NCBI GenBank assembly: GCA_956465555.1
Contig: OY101124.1
Span: 806,001 to 870,000 of the forward strand
Reading direction: 5' to 3'
Origin: Nitzschia sp. pyKryTriq1
Lineage: Eukaryota; Bacillariophyta; Bacillariophyceae; Bacillariales; Bacillariaceae
Length of the DNA stretch: 64,000 bases
Part shown: positions 30,899 to 44,196 of the stretch, in pieces
Position numbering within the stretch: the first letter of the stretch is position 1
How the letters are laid out: the number at the start of each line of letters is the position of its first letter
Made by a program: the position numbers and the translations under genes
Notes under the pieces: model-generated
Database searches by the model: none
The model's input: the letters and a program-made list of their open reading frames with translations, nothing else
Told to the model about the DNA's origin: nothing

Positions 30899-31946
30899 AC
30901 TCAAAATGAATAGGAATAGGAATAGGAATTCAAACACAAGCTAGTCTTCTCTTCTCTTGCAAGGTAATAGTAAGACAGGGAACAGTGATGATGTCTTCAA
31001 GATATCTTGGTTTGCTTCCTGGTCTTTGCTCCCGGCTCTCGGCTAAAAAAAAAGGACGAAAAGGCGAGGAGAGGAAGTAGAAAACTGCTTGGAATTCGTA
31101 GGTATTTATACGTACGTCAAGTCATGATACTACCATACCTACCTACCTACCAACTTAAAAGCAAAAACTGGAATGCTCCTGTTTGCTCTTCCCACTCCCA
31201 ATCTATCTCTGACATGAAACGATGCCGGTGGATTTCTTGACTCCTCTTCTGCAGCCGCAGCAGCAGCAAAGACGATGAAGTCATCATCAATAATGTTGTC
31301 CTCTTCCTCTTCGTCACTATCAAACAACCACTCTACACCCCACCACAAAGGGAACAAAGACTGCCCTATGCACGTTGTACATCAGAGGCGCACCATTGTT
31401 TTACTAATAATTTGTAATACGTGTGAAAAAGAGCTGTCTGACAACAGCCAACCACCCCATGGCCCCACCGCCCAACGCACGGCAGCTCCCCAACTTTGAT
31501 GCGCTGCGCAAGGAGCGAGGAGCGGTGTCGTCGATGACTCATTCGACTTTCAAAATCAAACTGCGCGCCGGGCGGGTCGGGGAAAAGTAGATACATAGTG
31601 AAGTTTATGAATGCATGAATGAATAAAATATCATAGAAGAATAAATACTCGTGCTGTAATACAGTAAGAAGCGACCTGACGACTCATCGGACTCAACGGT
31701 TCGCTCGGCGAAGCCTACAAAACGACCCACAAAGAATTCAAACTCCCTCTTCGCTCGTTGCATTATTTTTCACTGTGCGACGGCGCGGAAGACGGAAGCT
31801 GATTTCCATACACTCATATACTTTTACAATCTCTATTAGTCTGGGTACAGTACTTCGTGTAGACTATCTAATTACCATCTTGAGTGCATTGGTATTCGAT
31901 CACAGCGCACTACCGGTACTGGTAGTCTGCTTTATAGTAATCATCC
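30899..31946. other. Intergenic between divergent genes; no gene recognised
   Basis: Shared upstream region of the J-domain mosaic gene and the CSC1-type channel. It contains short repeats (AATAGGAATAGG, CTACCTACCTACC near 31137) and an ACCGGTACTGGTAG palindrome near 31910 just before the channel start. No ORF is convincing. Confidence 0.55.
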
Positions 31947-34900
31947 ATGGCGACATTCCAAGCCATCGGTTTGAACTTGGCCATTGGCAGTGGAGTCTTC
32001 GCTGCTAGCCTGATCGCCTTTTCGGCAGCCGTGCAATTTGAATTTAACTCGCTGTTGGCACCACGCACTTCTGCCAGGCCGAAACAAGTCATTAAGAATG
32101 TCCTCTCGGGCCCGTCTGCGTTATATGGTCTCGCTTGGATTCCATGGACTCTGAAACTGAGCTACATGGAAATGCTGGAGGGAATACCGGGGACGGGCAC
32201 ACGAAAGAACGGGTGGTCCGGCTCCTTGCTCAAATGCAACCTGGATGGCATCATTGCCATCAAATTTCACGCAATGTGCTTCAAAGCGGCCATATTTGCC
32301 ACTCTCCTTTGCATCTGCGTAATTCTGCCAATCAATATCACTGCCCAATGCTACCCGGAAATATCAGGTGAGGCGATCTGTGCCAACATGACACGACTCA
32401 CCAACTTTGAAGTGACCACGCTGGCACACATTCCGCCCATGGATTTTGTGCAACAAACAGACGACGACAACACCAACAACAATGATGATGGGATCGGCGG
32501 TCAGAAAATCACTTCGGATGTCATAGTCCAGGCACTCGGACGCTACTTCTGGACGTCGCCTGGGATCACATCCAGACTCTTTGTCATTGTCTTTTGCGCG
32601 TGGGCGATCTTCATTTATACTTGCTGTAAGTTGGATAATAGTGGTGTTGTATGGCATGGCTTGGCATGGCACGGAGCTCCAACGCTCGTCGGCAGAAATA
32701 TTAAAATGATGACGAGCACGACGACACTGACCAAGAATCACCCCATTGTTCGTTGCGTTTTGTTACTTTTACAGATCTCATCTGGAATGAATGGATAGAC
32801 AATCTAGCTCTGAGACGGGTCTTTTATCTGGAGCATGATCACTTTCACGAGCGCAAAATGGAATTGGAGTACTTGGCGTCCCTAGAGGATCCAGAATCCG
32901 AGTTGCAAAAGCGGCGACCACCCTATATTCCGCACCCAGAGATTCGAGACACGCTACCAAATGTTGCACTGTACAGTGTCTTGTATAAATTGCCGAAATA
33001 CCTCGATGCCATACCAATCACGGCCAACTCTTCCATGTTGGATCGGCAGCTATCTTCCACTGTGGATTTCTTTGATCGCTGTGTTCCAAACCAACCAGGC
33101 TTTAGCTCTTCCGTGGCGGCTGTTACAATACTTCCTGATACCTCCCAAACCGCCAATGCATGGAGCAAGTGGTATGTATGTGCCAAGAGGCTGCGGCGAT
33201 TGAGATTCATTCGGCATCGCATACAGCTTTTGGAGTCCATCCAGCAGACTGCAGACAGCAGCAATAACGCACATCAAGTAGAGGAACAGGAGGAGGAAAT
33301 CGAATTTCATGCTCCGGCGCCTTCTTTATTTCCTTCTTCGTTGAATTCATCCGGTGGCACTCAAACTACTACTACTACTACTACTACTACTGTCAGTGTG
33401 GGGGGCATTGACGCATCGGCCGTCGAGAGGAGAATGCCATCGCCAAGATCATCCCCGACTGCTGCCGCTACTGATGGTGGTGCTACATGTTCGCCCAACT
33501 CTTCTCCACGCCACCAATCCTACACTCAAATGAAAGTTCTGTCAACAGTCGACGAACAAGATGATGTATTGTCAACTTCCGATAGCACAGACCCTACGAG
33601 AAAGAGTTCACGTCTAGTATCGACCAGTCAAAACCAGCAATTGGACATCGAATCAAAGGGCGCATTGGAGACAAGCTCTACGACTGCAAGTACCACCGGT
33701 ACGAATGCAATCGAGCCGGCATGTACGGTCAATTTAGCTGCGAGGACAAGGGACTATGATGCAGATCATGAAGATCTTCGTGTCCCAGAAAAGGGCGACT
33801 CCTCTCCTTCGGAAGAGTCCCCCGGTCAGGAACATTCGTTAGCTTTAGAGGATCCGCTAGAACATTTCAATCGTAACGAGGACACAGACCTTTCTTCCAA
33901 CGATGCGAATGGTTCGCACCAAACACCATGTCGAGAATCACATGTCCTGTACTCGGGTACCCTTAGGAGTCCCACCGCCTCATGGGTCCCTTCAGTCTCG
34001 ACGGGCAGCTTGTCGACGCCACCAACGAATGAGGATATCCCCTCTATGGACTGGAGACAATATGCGGCATTTCCATCTGCTGATCGATTGAAGTCTCCTG
34101 AAAAGATGGGTCTATCCGAGGAAGCCAAACTGGATATGTTTCTTGCGGAAGATGGAATGGAGCAGGTACGTGTACCGGTCAATGGTTTGGGAGATCCCTT
34201 GGGCGACATATTTGCTTACTGTCTTGCTGGTCCTTTTCAAGCTTTCGGTCTATTCCAGAGAATTCGCTCAGAGGTAAGATTTCCTGTAGTACTTATGAGT
34301 CTTCTTGATGATAACTGGAAATGAAGCTGCTTCTCACCATCCTGCATCTTGCTTTCTGACCGATTACACAGCTCCGCAACATGTTGTCCCAATGGGTGCG
34401 ACTACTACACTGTTTTGCTCGCTGATCTCCAAACTCTGAAGGAACTCGAAGAGGAAGCCGAGGAAATGGCTCAAGAAGCTAACAAAGCATTGATGGAGGC
34501 GAGGGCGAGCGTCAACAAGATGAATCTGAACGATGTCGAGGTAGCTGGCGGACCGAACGACAGCTTTATAGGTCGACGTGAGTTACTTGAACCTTCGCGG
34601 CTCAGTCGCGCAGCTCTTCATTCACACAATAAAAATGCAGCAAAGGAAGCGCAAAATGTTGGAGAAAGCAATAAAGGCGGGACGTATCCACAGCCCCAGT
34701 CTCCGCTTGAATCTTGTCCACAACAGCTTAGTACCAGTTCAGAGCAGCAGTGGAAGATTGCATCAGAAATTGCAGTTGGGCAACACAACACTGCAAGGAG
34801 GCGAAAGGCGAATTTCCAGCCATTGCCATCGGGGAGGTGGCACTTTGATTTAAGGGACTCGTTCCTTCAGCAACTGCGAAGTTTTGTTGATCAGCAACCA

Positions 34901-37305
34901 CCTTACTCGCTCGGACCAGACAAGCGAAAGCAAGAAGGGAAACGTGTTGGGAATGTGGTCGGTCAGCATACGTACGCGGTAGTTACCTTCACCTCGAGGC
35001 AAGCTGCGATCGCAGCGCGTCAATGCATGGTAGACGGAAGTGGGCTCGGTCGATGGGAAGAAGTTGAAGATCTCCCAGTCCCACCATTAGCAGGTACGTA
35101 CTTCTGCCCAAATGTCGCGAACCATTCAATTCGATGCTCTTACCTGTATGTTTCTATTGTCAGATGCGCCACCGTGGGACCTGTTGCATTGTCGAGGATG
35201 TTGTAAGTTATCGGAACTGTGCATGCTGTGAACTTCTTTCCAAGAATCTCACATGGCGCTTATATACCTACAGGCCGCCCCGTCACATTCACTATCAACG
35301 ACAGCCAGAAGCGTTGCCGCAATAATTGGTGTGTATTGCTTAAGATTTGAGCCCCGTGACAGTCTATCGCCCAATGCTCACAGACTTCTTCGTCCACAGC
35401 ACTTGGCTTTGCCTTATTTTGTTCTGCTGTCTCTATACAATTCCGCTCTCGTAAGTGTGATTTTTGCGACTCTCTACAAGCTCTTATTCCACCCCACTGA
35501 CGATGCCTCACGACAACTACAATGTTACGTAGCTTGACTTCAAACCTACTCTCCACAGATCAACTTGCGCGGGCTTTGCCAGGTTTCGAGGAAGTTGGCG
35601 TGCTATCAGGTATTCTTACGGGATTGCTCTATACGGGATTCTTTTGTAAGTTGGGGGACGAAGAAATTCTTTGGGACTTGATTTTCAAGCACCTGTGTGT
35701 TAACAATTGTCCTCTACCTACAGCTATTTGCCCATTCATTTTCAAAGCTTTTGCGAATTTTGGAAGTGGTGCCACGAGTCTAAGAATCGCAGAGTTCAGG
35801 GCCATTCAATATTATTGGGTATGTCAATAATGGGACAAATTGAACTCTTTACTTGAGTGTTTGATTGTTACTAATGTTGCTCTTGGCTTTTCTGGGGTTA
35901 GATCTTCATTGTGTTGACGGCTTTCACCGGATCTTCATTGGCAACATTGGTTACATCTGGTATTTACTCAGGTACGCACGCTGACAGCCCGGAATCAATT
36001 GCAAGTCCACCGCGATGTTGTAGTGCTTACAGAGCCCTACCTGATATTCCTTTCAGTTTTGAATCTTGGACAATCTGCGCAAGAGGTACTCATACACGTA
36101 GCAGCGGCGATACCAACACAAGTATCAGCTGTAAGTTTCATCGATTGTTGTCCACTGCGAACCCTGCGAAATTGGTCTAACATGACGTCGTCCTCGTGTT
36201 TGTTCTCCAGACATGGCTGAACTGGATAATAGTCCGCTCTTTCGTTACTGTGCCCTTTCTATATCTTTTGCAGAGCAACACCTTCCTGTTCACTTTCGTC
36301 GGATTGTCGTGCTGTGCGAGATGTACCAGAGGGGGGTAAGTTGCTTATTTACCGTACCGTATGTGAAGAAACTTCGTTGTTGCATTGCTCACGCATCTTC
36401 TTTTCTCACAGTGGCCCCGGGGGACCTTTACCGTTTCGAACATGCGTTGATTCCGGCACAGTGTTCCTCTGCATAGTGGCTCTTGCACCCGCCTGCCCGT
36501 TGGTAGCGCCAGCTGGGATGGTTTACTTCCTTATTTTCACACCTGTACTACGATGGCTTCTGTTATTCGTCTACCGGCCACAGTATGATGGAGGAGGAAT
36601 GAGATGGCCACTTTTGCATGAAATTCTAATATCATCCATGATAGTTGCACAGATATTGCTGACAACGATGATGGTCCTGAAAAAGGCCTATGGACCAGCA
36701 TTCCTGGCGGCGCTTTCAATCGTGCCCACGGTTTTGTTTGGCGAAGTAACCAAGGAAAGGTTCTTGCGCTGCTATCAAGATGCTGGATTGGTCCAGACTA
36801 GTCAGCTTGATGGTTGGGATATCTCACAACCCACCTCGCCCGGTCTGAGAGAAGAATTTCGGCAATGGCTAGTCGATTGTAAGTGCATACAACAACGAAC
36901 AATGCGTCACCAGTACTCTAATTGTCTTGCGCACGCTAACAAAATTCTTGTTGTTGAACATTTTCAGGCCACAAGGCTAGCTATGTGCCTATCTGTTTGG
37001 CCGGTGCGGAAAGTTTCTTGACGGCAGAGCCTGCCGTAGTTTTACCTACAGATCAGGATACACGTACAGCTTCATCAGCAAGCAGGGCAATGCCAACGTT
37101 TGATCGCCCAAGGATAAACACCATGGACAGCAACTTTGTTACCCCAGGCTCGGTAGGCTCGGTAACCACCATGGAAATGAATTTTGATCGTCCACGTACG
37201 AGCACAGTGGACAGCTCATTTATGTCGGTCCAGTCAAGTCGTAGCTACCAAAAAGGGGCTCTGTTTCGACGGATACCCCACTCCAACTCTACCCATCAAA
37301 TCTAG
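31947..37305 (+). CDS. CSC1/OSCA/TMEM63-type mechanosensitive channel, about 13 exons
   Basis: Exons by splice reading: 31947-32625, 32775-34273, 34372-35093, 35164-35202, 35274-35330, 35384-35450, 35533-35645, 35724-35818, 35902-35971, 36057-36130 (or from 36033), 36211-36335, 36412-36878, 36968-37305; about 1,450 residues. N-terminal helices (LAIGSGVFAASLIAF, IFATLLCICVILPIN, LFVIVFCAWAIFIYTC) are followed by a very long cytosolic loop with Thr repeats and coiled coil (LADLQTLKELEEEAEE), then the pore block (ending ILTGLLYTGFF, AIQYYW, IFIVLTAFTGSSLA, VFLCIVALAPACPL). These fit OSCA/TMEM63 stretch-gated cation channels. Phases agree everywhere except exon 3, where the strong acceptor at 34371 gives a one-base mismatch; an acceptor at 34441 would restore phase but drops conserved-looking residues. 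Confidence 0.85.
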
Positions 37306-37449
37306 AGAGCGAATATAATAGCTGCTTAGTGATTGAGTACATCATCATTTCACTTTAGGTTACGAGAATGAGATATTGTCACCCAGCACCGATGCTGTAT
37401 GCATAGGTTCATTCCTTTCACCCTAGAGAGGAACTCAGTCTCCACAGTT

Positions 37450-38437
37450 CTACACAGCCACAGCGGACAAAAACACTAGGATGCCCAGCAGTACAGCGCT
37501 CGCCCTAGTAGATCCATCGCTCGTGGGCGATTTCGTCGGTGAATCAGTGAAAAGAGTACAAGGGTCCACATGAATCACCTTCGGCACCGCATTACAAGGC
37601 CGTACAATCTGCGATAGGAGACCCGAGGCACGGCGGGTCCTGGCGGCGAACTTTTTGAATAACGGACCGGACACATCTTCATCGCATTGCATACACTCCA
37701 CAAGCTCACAACCTGGAGCTGGACCGTTATTGGGCAAGCCACTCGATGCGTGCTGTAGGCAGGGGGTGAGGCACATCGAGCTGGTATACTGGGTGTTGTA
37801 GAGCCAAATCGAAGCGCATGCGTCAGAAAAACCAAGTTCTTTGTAACACTCCACACCATCGGTAATGTTTGCTAGAGCCCGGAATGCACATTTGATACCC
37901 GAATCCGAAAGGTCTGGTGATGCCATGTAGACACTTAAATCCTGAAGAGAACTACAAACACCACAGGCGCCTTCATGTGTGACGATGAAGCCATCTGCCT
38001 CTGCTTCTTCTTTCGAAGCCAACGTATGGAGACTGGAACAAGACAACATGAGAGTTACCATTCGTTCCCTGGCTGACTACTAGGTACACTGATCTCACTC
38101 ACCGATACAAATAGTCGTCGGGGCACGTGTCGCCACTTGCAATGATTTCGGCAGCACATACCGAACCAGATTCCAAAGTAGGATCGGTGTCACATTGATC
38201 ATCCGAGTAGGGATTGCAAGACAGAGAAAGGGGATTCACCAACGTCATTCCGGCTAGATTATTGATCATCTCCACACTCCACTGTGTTTCAGGAATGGAA
38301 TCATACGGGCAAGTCTCCCCGTCTGCGGGTATGCACCAACAATCTCCACAAAAGGCGAATTCTTCATCAGCCGTTTGACTTCTCACGGCGCCCTGAACCA
38401 ATAATACGGCTAGTAAACTCAAAATATGGACTCTCAT
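37450..38437 (-). CDS. Secreted Cys-rich protein with C-terminal anchor signal (two exons)
   Basis: Exons are 38437-38103 and 38032-37450 with a 70-nt intron (TATCG|GTGAGT ... TTCCAG|TCTCC), joining as DYLYR|LHTLASKEEA; 305 residues. It starts with a signal peptide (MRVHILSLLAVLLVQGAVRS) and ends in a short hydrophobic tail after a Ser/Thr stretch (SAVLLGILVFLSAVAV), the form of a GPI or tail anchor. It has more than twenty Cys, in patterns such as FCGDCWC, ACGVCSSL and CMQCDEDV. I do not recognise the family. It is likely a cell-surface or frustule-associated protein. Confidence 0.78.
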
Positions 38438-40183
38438 TATCAACTTCTCGAGACGGACTGATGTCTGATACTGGTAGATAGGCTTCGAAATAAAATAATT
38501 GCTACCGGTACACGTCAACAATACCGGGTATGAAGTAACAACAACCCGCAACAAACATCGACCATCGACAATGACAAACAAGGCGATGATAAGCGACAGA
38601 AGTAGGAAACGGAAGCTCGATTACCGGCAGAGTACCGGTCGTACTGGTACTGTACTGTACTGGTACAGGACAGTACTGCATGCGTACCGGTACCGGTACC
38701 GGTCCACACGACAGTACCAGGTACCAGTACAGTACCAGTACTCGCACAGTTCTTCGCTCGCTCTGTCGTGCGAACCGGCACCGTACAAGTACCATAAGCT
38801 GTCCCGGTGGTGATTATGCCAGAGACGTATAACAAGACTCGATTCAGGACTCAGAGAAGAAGGACGTCACGAAGAACATGAAGACACGATCAGCAGGTAC
38901 CGGTATGCGACACCACTACCAACTACCAAAGGTACTCGTACCTCCTCTGTTCTCGACTTCGAACTGCGTAGCTGTCCTCCATCTTTCGGGTTACCCTTCG
39001 GCACATCACCTTGTCTCGTTCAAAGGTGTAAGGGATGGTGGGCGGCCATTGAACTTAGTAGCAGTGCAGAAGAGAAAAGAGAGGGGCTTTAGATATTCAG
39101 CAATTTTACCCTGCGAGAAATTGATCACTCTGGTAGCAGTACCGGTACTGTAGAAGCTACCTTTTGCTGACTAACAGGACTACTTGCGTCTGTCTGACGT
39201 ACGTGAGGAGAAAGTTCGAATACTTAGTTAGCCGCCAGGTGTCCTTTTTTAGGCAGGCCTTTCGCGTTTTCGGCACTTCTCATGTTCGTAGGAGTTCAGG
39301 CAGACCCCCGAAAATGATAAACCGATGAATAAAGATCTGAAAACGATAATTATCATAGAAACTCAGGAAATACAGTCCAACTTCACACAGGGGTAGACTG
39401 GCTCTTTTGCAGTTCAAAGATGCAAAATCGTCAATCGTCACGAAGCCGACCACCGACCACCGCGCTACCAGGTACCGGTACCTGGTACAGTATATCATCC
39501 TGTCACCGACCGACCACACGCACGGCATACGCACGCAATCCCGAGCTTCTACAGTTAGTACGGTATGTACGTACTGTACAAAAAATTTCAAAATGCGAAG
39601 GGGATCTTTCAACACCCTCGAAAGATGACTACCACCGGTACCGGTACCGGTACCTTGTACGAAATACGAGTACAGAAGTTAAAAAAGTACGTGTACCGCA
39701 CTCGTGGCGGGTAGGTCGCGGTGATTCGAAGTATCATCATCAACAACAGATCATCCGTCCTCGCTTTCTGGCTAAAGTAATCACCGTCCGCACCAAAATT
39801 TCAACGCTTGGTGTAAAGATGGAAGGCAGCAAGCGTTGGTGAGAATTTACCGCAGAAGGGATCCGGTCTGCTAAATTATATTTTAACGAAATAATGGTAC
39901 AGACCAGCAGTTTCGACAGTAAAATAAATCAGAGAATAATTTTCAAACATATCCGGAATAACAAAGATTTTAGGAATACCAATTATTAAAGGTCGACTTA
40001 TGGAAGGATCAAACAAGCAAAGGTTGTTTGAACAGAGTGGCAACATTTGTTGCGCAGATGTTTCTTGAAAGAATAAAATAAGGGGAGTGAAGACTGAATC
40101 TTCGGAAATTGAGTGCTGAATCGAAAGTTGGAAGATTGGATAAAGGGAAAAAGGGAGTTGGAGAAAATGCCGACACCCAAACA
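38438..40183. other. Intergenic 1.7 kb, rich in ACCGGTAC palindromes; no gene
   Basis: The densest palindrome patch of the window lies at about 38620-38770, with others at 39460-39490, 39545-39580 and 39630-39665 (GGTACCGGTACCGGTACC-like). ORFs in this stretch owe their length to these patches and have no protein-like character. Confidence 0.6.
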
Positions 40184-40738
40184 TTAGAGCGTAGATCGCT
40201 GGATGTTTTTAAGATAGCCTTGCAGCTGTCGAGAGGACACCTCGATGGAAGAAAGGACGCCCGAAACGCTGTGAGTGCGCTCGTACCTTTCGGTCTTGGT
40301 GGTCTTCATGGTGAGACTCTTACGTGTTTCTTGCGAACGACGCATCGACTCCTCGAGCTTCTTGAGGGTGTCTTGGTATCTTGCCTCGAACGGCAAATAA
40401 CTTGGAGGGCCAGACGACGCCATCTCGTCGAGTAGGGGAGCGAGAAAGCGGTCGTCGTCGTCTTCAATGGTCATGAGGACAAGCTCCTCGAGAGGACCAG
40501 TGGGTGAGGCACAGGTTGCACCGAAAATATCTTCACCCAACAGGTTGGACCCGATTTGCTCGTCGACTTCCATGATCTCGAGATCTTCATCTTGATCAGC
40601 TTGCCACTGCTCCAGCACCTTGCTGGCCTCCTCATTGGATGTGGCCGACAGTTCTTCGTCGTTCATCATGTCTGTGTCATGATCCCATTCAGTAGGAAGG
40701 GTCAATTCAGTTTGGGATTGGGTAGTAGGAAAAGACAT
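40184..40738 (-). CDS. Acidic unknown protein, 184 residues
   Basis: Single exon with an ATG start and a TAA stop. The N-terminal two thirds are acidic (Glu/Asp-rich, e.g. DEDLEIMEVDEQ), while the last 60 residues are basic and helical (YQDTLKKLEESMRRSQETRK). No domain, signal peptide or membrane segment is recognised. The amino-acid composition and sharp change of base use against the flanking AT-rich DNA support a real gene, probably lineage-specific. A soluble nuclear or cytosolic protein is the simplest guess. Confidence 0.6.
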   Translation of the reverse strand: MSFPTTQSQTELTLPTEWDHDTDMMNDEELSATSNEEASKVLEQWQADQDEDLEIMEVDEQIGSNLLGEDIFGATCASPTGPLEELVLMTIEDDDDRFLAPLLDEMASSGPPSYLPFEARYQDTLKKLEESMRRSQETRKSLTMKTTKTERYERTHSVSGVLSSIEVSSRQLQGYLKNIQRSTL

Positions 40739-42761
40739 GGTGATTTGCAGACGTTTGAAGAGTATATCTTTGTCGTCGGCGGTTGGTGACGAGAGGAGAA
40801 CGAGATGCAGCGGCTGTTATTATGACAGCGCCGATTTTTTGTTTTTCAACGCAGTTGAAATCCGGCACCGGCACCGACCTTCGGGACGCGGAAAGCCGAA
40901 AGCCGAAAGCCTTCTGCTCCCCAACAACCAAAAACGCCCAAAGGAGTCATTCCACGCAAGGATCTTACCAGAGGCTACGGAGATTTGAGATTCCTTCCCC
41001 GCCCCCGCTGCGTTGGCCCACGTAGAATTTGTACTGGTTGAGGCGAAGGAGCTTTCGGCTTCCTCATGCTGTCTGAAGTGGGAAAAGGCCCAAAGGAATA
41101 CTGCACGACGTTGCCCCAGAGAGCTACGTAAGATGTACGTAAATCTCCTACCAGTACAGTACCACCAGTATGTTACCCTGCTGTACTGTACCTGGTACTC
41201 ATACCGGTACTACCGGTACGTGACCTCTCGTACGAAACGAAACTCCCTGGAAAATTTATCGAGCCGGCGAGGCGCGGCGACGGCGACGCAGAACGCAGAT
41301 TTCCATACTTACTGGTAAGTTACCAGGTACACAGTACCGGTACAGGCAGCGATCATGAAGCAAGTTAATGGGGCTTGGGGCATATACGATATCTTCATTC
41401 CCATAATAAAATAAAGAACACCTCAATCAAGGAACACACGAGGTCGCCATGATCCGATTCGGATTATTACCACAAACCAATTGTGTAAATAATGTTCTTT
41501 GCATTGAAGTTGAATAATTAGAAATACGTAAGGCATTTATAATTCGTCGACGTAGAATAGTCCCATCTTGAGGTTCAATAGCCTGATATTTTGAACTTCC
41601 CAGAGTCGACAGTAACTAATAATCAGGAATGAATTAAAATCAGGACCTTCGGGTTTTAGAGCTACGAGTACACTACTCGTAGGTTGCTGCTGCTATTATT
41701 TTGTTGTTGTCAGTCTTCATTCTCCAGTCTTGCTGACATCGGCAAGCAAGACCAATCCAAAGAAAGCGCGCGTCATTTCTTTCGACGGTCATTTTGATTT
41801 TATCGTACATCATCCGATCGAACGAACACTTTGACAGAATGGATGGGTTCGGTATTATTGCGTTTTGGAGTACGAGGAGTAGACGCGTCTCGAGGACTGG
41901 TGGACTGGGCCATGCCAGGGATGGACCACGCTCGTCGTCTCGACGACGAGCGGCCTCACCACAGCTGTCGCATTATTCTCGCCGATATCTACTGTAGTAT
42001 TCACCGGCACCATTGAAACAGCTCTGCTAGCACCAAGAGGAGCAACATCTAGAAGAATCGAGGATTGACGAGGAAGAAGATGCCAGAAGAAGAGCATGCT
42101 CTCACCTCAAATATCTGCAGGGGTGAGTCTGCAGAATCCGTCCAACTTCACGCAGTACAGAATGCACGGGAAAACTGAAGAATATCGACAGAACAGATAA
42201 ATTATGCTGCCTTGCTGCGCCACAGAAGAGCGTATGGGTTTTCATCTGTTGTCGTCTACGTCGGTGGATGGGATGGCAAAGAGCAATTGAGTTATGGAGT
42301 TATGGAGGATAAGGGGGCCACCGTCTTGGCGGTTTTATCGTGGGAACCTTAGATGGCTTGTTGGTCGTTTTGGAAGGGAGGAAAGGAGGGGGTGAGAGTA
42401 CAAACACATCGGTGAAATTTTCTCGAGTATACGCAACCGGTTCGGCAAAATTTTGACGTTGACGCACTTGCGTTCATGGCATCAATGACCGAGGATCTGA
42501 GGAACCAAATCTGTTATTATCGATCTCTTCCATTCTCTCTTGACACTAAAATATGAGCAAAGAAACTGCAAGACTGCAAGGAAAGTATTAACACTCAGGC
42601 GGAGCTAGATTAGTAACGATGTTTGTAAATAACTCGTACAGGTTCCTAGCAAGCCACTTCGACGCGCCAAGAGTATGAAATTCCGAGCACCCCACACCAT
42701 GCCCGGAGCTACTACTGTGGTCCGGCGTCGCCTCTCCTCCTGTATTCACTAATCATAGCGC
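40739..42761. other. Intergenic 2.0 kb; no gene recognised
   Basis: It contains palindrome patches at about 41145-41225 and 41325-41345 and otherwise unremarkable sequence. Short ORFs near 41800-42100 lack coding character. Confidence 0.5.
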
Positions 42762-44196
42762 CTAAATGGGGACAGGCTCTTTCGTATTTCCCAACCTGGC
42801 CAAATAAACAAAGGCATCTGTTCCGTAGCCCTCCATGCTCATGATGCTTAGGTCACCCCCAAAATATCGGCAGTAACTACGAGAAATTGGTAGTCCATAT
42901 CCCAGACCTGCCAGAGGTGAGTCAATACCGTGGTCGACGGCTTCATTGTTGTTGACGCCGACCATGCCCTCTTGGATCGATGGATCTGCGGTGGTAAATA
43001 GATACGACCAAATCTTTTTGATGTTGCTGCGAGGAATGCCTCCACCTTCGTCACTGACTTTGATCACAACGTCCTCATTGTCATCGCCATCAGCAATAAT
43101 AACCTTAATGGGAGGAAAATCGCCATCGACACCATGCCATTCCACTGTAGCTCTCATACTGTTCTTTAGTAATTCGAGCATGATGTAATCTGGTCGACCA
43201 AGAAGAAAGTTGTCAGTTTTTAGGAATTGATGAAACTATTCAAAAGGCGAGGGTATACTTACGAAGATGAGTAGGGACATATGGGAAGGTCAAATCCAAT
43301 CTTCCGCTCATGATGACCTCAGGGGCGTCGCCGTATTTCCGGGTGCACATGAATGCGGCATCATCAATGGCTCGTTTGACAATTTCGTACGGCGAGGTAA
43401 CACTGCAAATAATACCCACGTAGTTTTCGACGGGAGGTTGGCGCAAAGCTAGATACTGACCAATCAAGACACGAATACCAATACGGCAGAGGTAGAATCG
43501 ATCGAGGAATTGATGGGTTTCTTCCATTTTGGCAAAAACATCCCTGGAGTCGCCACCTCCTGTCGCAACGTGTTTTCGGAACTCGTAGGCGCCCCGAGCC
43601 ATTTGAACGAGAACGCGGGAGTGTCGCTCGTAGATGTTTTCGATCAACCTTGAGAACGCCGCTTCTTGGTCGGAAGTAGTAATCTTTTCGTCGAATTCGA
43701 CCAATTCGAGAAACGACTTGACATATAATTCTTTGACTTCCTTGCACGAACTCATTTCTCTCATCAAGGGAACTCCCTCTAGATCTTGAATTCGATGGGC
43801 TAGGCGGATAGGCAGCTCACGACGGAGAAAACTCGCCACTTGGATTAATACCAAATCTGTGGCAGAATGCTGGTCGACATTCTCGACATCTTCAAACGTC
43901 TTGTGAAGGTATTCACCCCTCCCTGTTCGCATCAGCGCCTGCAAACTCACGGACGTCTGAGGCACATTAGCATGCTTGTTGATGAGCTCACTGACGTCTT
44001 CTGGCACCCCATCATAGGCCCGGGGGGCGCGGTAGACCGGCGTCGTGTAACAAATATTTCTCAGTCCATCGGAAGAAGCGGAAATCCCGGGTAAGCGAGA
44101 CGGAACGAGAGAAGTAGACCCGACACAGCTCTGAAGAAATGTTCTTCGCCACAGTGGACGCCGAAGAAACTGCCCATTTGCAACTCTGGGAAACAT
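42762..44196 (-). CDS. Mitochondrial pyruvate/branched-chain 2-oxoacid dehydrogenase kinase (two exons)
   Basis: Exons are 44196-43263 and 43189-42762 with a 73-nt intron joining as VPTHL|HYIMLELLKNS; 453 residues. The start is the ATG at 44196 (MFPRVANGQFLRRPLWRR), which gives an Arg-rich mitochondrial presequence; upstream codons in frame contain no ATG. The fold is that of GHKL protein kinases: N box ELLKNSMRATVE, G1 box VSDEGGGI and G2 box GLGYGLPISR. These kinases inactivate matrix dehydrogenase complexes by phosphorylating E1-alpha. Typical residues such as YLDRFY-like FLDRFYLCRIGIRVLIGQ favour the PDK side, but BCKDK cannot be excluded. Confidence 0.92.
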
